DNA from: a virus
Direction: 5' to 3' (one strand)
DNA: 39,697 nucleotides
Virus record (IMG/VR): IMGVR_UViG_3300020474_000042
Coordinates: 1-39,697 of that record
Positions 36,840 to 39,697 of this stretch are shown here, one piece after another. Each line of letters begins with the position of its first letter. The first letter of the stretch is position 1. Under the pieces are notes generated by a model. It searched no databases, was not told where the DNA came from, and saw only the letters and a program-made list of their open reading frames with translations. The position numbers and the translations under genes were made by a program.

Positions 36840-37655
36840 TCAAATGATCCTGGTCTTCTCATGACCAACACGAATACGAGGATCACACCAGATATCAATA
36901 CCAGCTTCAATAGCATCCAAACAGAAGGATACATCTTCACCACACATGTCTTGAACTGCTCCTGATTCAAATACTTGCATCTTAGGAGCGAACCATGGAT
37001 ACTTCATCTCAGGGTGTTCAAACACACCCTTCTTAATCATCACCCAACCGAAACCAGTATAGTCAACAGTAAAGGGCTTCTTACGCTTGGTGATACCATC
37101 AACCATCTCATGATTCATCACACCACCATTATTACGGAAGTCATCTTCTTCCAACCAGTGTGCAACTGATGTAGTACGACCATCTTCTGTAGAGTACCAA
37201 CCAGCAGAGATAGGATGATCCTTACCTTCAATCGTATTACCATCACCATCAACTGCATCAGCAGGTAGTGCTAGATCACACAATTGCCAGAACTTCTCAG
37301 AAGTAAAGACAATATCACTATCAATCCACAACTGATAATCATACTGCAACTTACCATCCCATGGAATCTGATCAGGTCCACGAAGAACATTAGCACCAAG
37401 ACACTTACAGCGTGCAAAGTTTACCATTGAACTATAATCTTGACTGATCTGAATGGCCATACCATTCTGAACCAAATCAAAACAAAGTTGTACAAAGTTC
37501 TTTAAGTAAGTATATGAAACACCTCTTCCTGGAAGACAGAATACAATTGTCTTCCCACGCATTCTTGCCTTAATTGCATCATAGTCCCACTCTTGATCAG
37601 TAGTATTTGATGATGTCTTTGGCTTTGAAGCTTTTACTGTAAATCCTTTTGCCAT
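36840..37655 (-). CDS. Putative GT-A-fold glycosyltransferase (271 aa)
   Basis: The order of motifs suits a GT-A glycosyltransferase using a nucleotide sugar. An N-terminal strand-loop (TIVFCLPGRGVSYTYLKNF) is followed by a metal-binding DxD in LWIDSDIVF (D112 and D114), an acceptor-side GFGWVMIKKGVF (about 201-212), and GEDVSFCLDAIEAGIDIWCD (239-258) with a closing His (HEK, 265). Substrate is unknown; phage relatives could modify virion proteins, phage DNA bases or host surface glycans. I chose the ATG at 37655 (MAKGFTVKASK) over an upstream in-frame GTG at 37679, because the extra residues look unnatural. A CTAAATA site lies 41 bases upstream and a terminator separates it from the gene before. 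Confidence 0.75.
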   Translation of the reverse strand: MAKGFTVKASKPKTSSNTTDQEWDYDAIKARMRGKTIVFCLPGRGVSYTYLKNFVQLCFDLVQNGMAIQISQDYSSMVNFARCKCLGANVLRGPDQIPWDGKLQYDYQLWIDSDIVFTSEKFWQLCDLALPADAVDGDGNTIEGKDHPISAGWYSTEDGRTTSVAHWLEEDDFRNNGGVMNHEMVDGITKRKKPFTVDYTGFGWVMIKKGVFEHPEMKYPWFAPKMQVFESGAVQDMCGEDVSFCLDAIEAGIDIWCDPRIRVGHEKTRII

Positions 37656-37695
37656 TGTAATAGAGTCACTCCATTTCACTCATTATTATACTGGA

Positions 37696-37702
37696 TATTT
37701 AG
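37696..37702 (-). promoter_or_regulatory. Possible late promoter before the glycosyltransferase (CTAAATA)
   Basis: CTAAATA (octamer ACTAAATA) on the minus strand directly after a terminator and 41 bases before the glycosyltransferase ATG. The spacing is longer than for the other sites. Confidence 0.45.
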
Positions 37703-37719
37703 TTGTAAGTCAACCGCAG

Positions 37720-37745
37720 AAAAAAAGAGAGCCTTTCAGCTCTCT
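37720..37745 (-). terminator. Rho-independent terminator overlapping a stop codon
   Basis: On the minus strand a 7-bp stem (AGAGAGC / GCTCTCT) with a 6-base loop is followed by T residues. The TGA stop of the upstream small gene (37736-37738) sits in the loop, so the last codons of that gene form one arm of the stem. Confidence 0.85.
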
Positions 37746-37927
37746 AACTTAATTAAACCATATTCACTCATCACTTCACGAAAGATCTCTTTGAGTTCTT
37801 CTCGTTCCTCAGGTGTGAATACAGTTCTAATCTTAACTGGAAAGGGTCCAGGATCCTCTCCAGTAGATCTCTTGGTGAATGAGAGTCCATCACCACTCCC
37901 ACTCATGTTCTGAGTACTCATTCCCAT
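37736..37927 (-). CDS. Small hypothetical protein (63 aa)
   Basis: The N-terminal third is Gly- and Ser-rich (MSTQNMSGSGDGLSFTKRS) and the C-terminal half is a charged amphipathic helix (TPEEREELKEIFREVMSEYG). No domain is recognised. The first ATG (37927) immediately follows the stop of the gene before (TAA-ATG), with GGAGG 11 bases upstream. A second in-frame ATG two codons later is equally possible. The end of the gene doubles as a terminator stem. Likely transcribed with the methylase unit; function unknown. Confidence 0.6.
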   Translation of the reverse strand: MGMSTQNMSGSGDGLSFTKRSTGEDPGPFPVKIRTVFTPEEREELKEIFREVMSEYGLIKLES

Positions 37928-38092
37928 TTAATAACTTACCTCCTCTAATATTTTAGGTTCGTCACATACTTCATACTGACACTTAACACCTTCCATAAAA
38001 TAATGTTCCCACAAACCATTAAATGAATCTTCATTTAAATTATGATGCAAACACTTACCCTCTGAATAAATGTGAAACACTTTGTTAGTCAT
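37928..38092 (-). CDS. Small hypothetical protein after the methylase (54 aa)
   Basis: It begins MTNKVFHIYSEGKCLHHNLN and has a pattern (short beta hairpin, then a helix with Trp and Tyr) like small proteins I know from T4-like cyanophages. It contains three Cys and several His. The ATG at 38092 has a strong GGAGG four bases upstream, which decides the start over an in-frame ATG at 38113 that would overlap the methylase. Spaced 13 bases after the methylase stop, so part of the same transcript. Function unknown. Confidence 0.65.
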   Translation of the reverse strand: MTNKVFHIYSEGKCLHHNLNEDSFNGLWEHYFMEGVKCQYEVCDEPKILEEVSY

Positions 38093-38105
38093 AGAACCTC
38101 CAAAA

Positions 38106-39014
38106 TTATACATTATCTAGTAGTTCAGAAAGAATATTATTTTCTTCCTGATCCCTAGGAAGTTGATAATTCATAATCAACAACTCCTCCTTCTTATTCT
38201 TATTCTCCTTACGATGAGCTAAACTATAGCGAAACTCAAACGTCTCCATATGATAATCAGCAAACTGCTCACGTAACCATGGGTGCTCATTATAAGTAAT
38301 CATCCAGTTATGTGGACTACCCTTACATGATTCAACAAAGTCCTCATGCACAAAACCCGTATGCATCTCTTTGTTCTTACCATAAAGCATGTCCTTAATG
38401 AGATAAGGTGGATCCAAAAAGACAAATACATCCTCACCAGGAGCCGTCATTAAGTCCCTATAGTCCCCATTAGTAATCCTCCAGGGTTGGATTATATTAC
38501 TAATTTCTGGGAGTTTTTTTATTTTAGTTTGATTAAAAATAGTGTTCTTATAAGCATCACGAATAAACGCATTCTTATTCTGTTCTGTAAATCCTCCAAA
38601 GGATGTCCTGTTCAAAATATAAAAGGCTGTCGCAAGATCGTGTGGATCTGTAGAAGTCTCGATTAAACTCCTCATGTCTGCATACAATGCTCTGTGTTTC
38701 GCCTCTAACTCAGTAACATCAGTAGCTACACATGCCTTATCTTTTAATTCTAAAATACGATTTGTGAGACTATCTGAATTACTCTGTAATTGTGTCCAGA
38801 AACAATACAGATTATAATACAAGTCATTCACCCATACAGGAGTCCCTGGATACATCGTAGAGAATGTGAGTGCACAACTCCCACCTCCTAAGAACCCTTC
38901 CCGATACTCCTTGATCTGTGAAGGTATCATGTTCTGTCTGAAAAGATAGTAAATGATACGTGACTTCCCTCCTGGATATCGGAGACAATTTGGATACTTT
39001 CTTCTTTCTTTCAT
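38106..39014 (-). CDS. dam: D12-class DNA adenine N6-methyltransferase (Dam-like, 302 aa)
   Basis: Transfers a methyl group from S-adenosylmethionine to adenine in DNA. LRYPGGKSR (PGGKS at 14-18) and FLGGGSCALTF (41 onward) form the cofactor-binding motifs. The catalytic DPPY is at 201-204 in VFVFLDPPYLIKD. WVNDLYYNLYCFW and AFYILNRTSFGGF are further family features, in the order of the Dam / MethyltransfD12 group. Start set at the ATG 39014; an in-frame GTG at 39035 would add seven residues. A perfect sigma-70 promoter about 230 bases upstream reads into it. The target sequence is likely GATC by family, but this cannot be proved here. Phage Dam enzymes typically protect against host restriction or act on expression. 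Confidence 0.9.
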   Translation of the reverse strand: MKERRKYPNCLRYPGGKSRIIYYLFRQNMIPSQIKEYREGFLGGGSCALTFSTMYPGTPVWVNDLYYNLYCFWTQLQSNSDSLTNRILELKDKACVATDVTELEAKHRALYADMRSLIETSTDPHDLATAFYILNRTSFGGFTEQNKNAFIRDAYKNTIFNQTKIKKLPEISNIIQPWRITNGDYRDLMTAPGEDVFVFLDPPYLIKDMLYGKNKEMHTGFVHEDFVESCKGSPHNWMITYNEHPWLREQFADYHMETFEFRYSLAHRKENKNKKEELLIMNYQLPRDQEENNILSELLDNV

Positions 39015-39244
39015 CGGGGGTTCTCTCTGATACACTTGGAGACTTTCTTATTATAACCTATGGGGGGCCTTGTGCCTAGTGGGAATTTTTCTGAGGGGCT
39101 TCGGCATAGTTGGTAAAAAAAAATTGGGGAAGTTTTTTTAAACCGAAAGAAGACTTTTATAGCTTAGATAGAAGGTACTTTTTATATTCGGGGGTAGGCT
39201 TCTTATACCTTCCTTATGGCTACGCGATCATAACATAATAACGA

Positions 39245-39273
39245 ATTATACCATATAACTGTCATTTTGTCAA
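39245..39273 (-). promoter_or_regulatory. Perfect-consensus sigma-70 promoter driving dam
   Basis: On the minus strand TTGACA (39273-39268) and TATAAT (39250-39245) are separated by exactly 17 bases, matching the full bacterial housekeeping consensus. Transcription would start near 39238 and read toward dam. Such a promoter needs no phage factor, so it should fire early using host RNA polymerase. Confidence 0.88.
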
Positions 39274-39351
39274 GCCACTGTGTGATACTTAATGAAGTGT
39301 CCTATGTGTTACTTAGTGGTGTGACTATGTTATAACAAGGCACAAAAATGA

Positions 39352-39392
39352 CCAGAGGTTATGATCAGGACACCACTCCTAATCGCCTCTGG
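39352..39392 (-). terminator. Possible terminator hairpin after the right-edge gene
   Basis: On the minus strand an outer stem CCAGAGG / CCTCTGG encloses an inner AGGA / TCCT stem with a 6-base loop. TCATTTTT follows, a weak T-run. It lies about 90 bases past the stop of the right-edge gene. It could equally be a structured leader or sRNA element. Confidence 0.45.
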
Positions 39393-39484
39393 CCAATGTT
39401 AACCACTATTGGACGATAAGACACAAGAACCACCAAGTATCTTATCAGATCTGAGTTTAACGACCTCACCCATGGTCGTAATAC

Positions 39485-39697
39485 TTAGTGTGTTATATCT
39501 GCCTTCAATAGTTTATCACATCTGTCTGCTTCTGTTAATACATCATCATCCAACTCATCCCATTCAACATACTCATAAGCCCCTCTATTGGTCTCATAAG
39601 TGCCATCACTGTATAGGGGGTGATACATTAGAATAGTGTTGTGATTACCATCCAGTGTGTATGTACAACCGTTGACTTGAGAGATGATGAAGACCAT
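39485..39697 (-). CDS. Small acidic hypothetical protein at the window edge (70 aa visible)
   Basis: The visible frame runs from an ATG at the last base of the window to a TAA at 39485. It reads MVFIISQVNGCTYTLDGNHN at the start and has an acidic C-terminal part (EYVEWDELDDDVLTEADRCD). The ATG may be the true start, but an upstream start cannot be excluded. There is no recognised domain. It lies upstream of the sigma-70 promoter and is separated from dam, so it probably belongs to another transcript. Confidence 0.6.
   Translation of the reverse strand: MVFIISQVNGCTYTLDGNHNTILMYHPLYSDGTYETNRGAYEYVEWDELDDDVLTEADRCDKLLKADITH

Larger units (their letters stand above)
39015..39484 (-). other. 470-base non-coding regulatory region upstream of dam
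   Basis: No convincing gene lies here. It contains the consensus promoter at 39245-39273 and a leader of about 220 bases. In the leader are an inverted repeat GAAGGTA / TACCTTC (39171-39177 with 39206-39212), several T- and A-runs, and a TATAAT at 39050-39055 without a good -35. To the right lie a palindrome TGTTATAACA (39328-39337), a two-part hairpin (39352-39392), a GATAAGA / TCTTATC dyad (39415-39446) and a 24-codon frame (39399-39473) that I do not count as a gene. Confidence 0.7.

Noticed and set aside
37656-37679. Upstream GTG start for the glycosyltransferase
   Set aside because: The additional residues are not typical, and the ATG at 37655 gives a natural MAKGF start.
39015-39035. 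Upstream GTG start for dam
   Set aside because: There is no ribosome site and it would add seven residues outside the family's conserved beginning.
39352-39392. tRNA or tRNA-like gene
   Set aside because: The hairpin has only two stems, lacks a T-loop signature and is too short for a tRNA.
39399-39473. 24-codon minus-strand frame (MGEVVKLRSDKILGG...)
   Set aside because: It has no ribosome site and sits across hairpins, so it cannot be supported as a gene.
39409-39636. Plus-strand open frame of 75 codons at the right edge
   Set aside because: It overlaps the right-edge minus-strand gene and has a His/Leu/Pro-rich composition without a ribosome site.

Overview
The window is part of a T4-like myovirus genome, most likely a marine cyanophage of Synechococcus or Prochlorococcus. 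A related marine T4-like phage such as a pelagiphage cannot be excluded. The DNA is AT-rich and tightly packed, and every convincing gene lies on the minus strand, so the genes read from right to left. T4 baseplate, neck and packaging proteins are recognisable by conserved motifs and by their order: gp25, gp6, gp7-like, fibre, gp8, a giant DUF4815-like protein in the gp9-gp12 slot, gp13, gp14, gp15 and gp16.

Right end (about 36.4-39.7 kb): an edge-truncated small gene, then a 470-base non-coding stretch with a perfect-consensus host sigma-70 promoter. Next come a D12-class DNA adenine methylase, two small genes, a terminator, a GT-A-like glycosyltransferase, a 48-residue basic protein, another terminator and a 53-residue Cys-containing protein. 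This part looks host-transcribed and accessory.

Centre (about 4.9-36.4 kb): the late structural block. gp25 and gp6 abut directly. They are followed by a 4071-residue gp7-like baseplate protein, a 1061-residue repeat-rich fibre with two cupredoxin-like domains, gp8, a 2512-residue protein with a mid-protein polyproline linker, a small coiled-coil protein, gp13, gp14, gp15, the small terminase gp16 and a small baseplate-type protein. Short sites matching the T4 late promoter (xxTAAATA) recur about 20-28 bases before the starts of the genes that open new segments.

Left end (1-4.97 kb): two tandem paralogous small proteins, a 467-residue fibre-like protein with its own TATAAATA site and a strong terminator, a small coiled-coil protein, and the N-terminal 880 residues of another repeat-rich fibre that runs off the window.

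The structural genes together encode the baseplate wedge (gp25, gp6, gp7, gp8), neck and tail completion (gp13-gp15), the start of DNA packaging (gp16) and host-contact fibres. Two small beta-rich modules recur across several otherwise unrelated virion proteins. The most unusual feature is a pair of complete type-1 copper ligand sets (His, Cys, His, Met with amicyanin-like C-x2-H-x2-M spacing) in a tail fibre.
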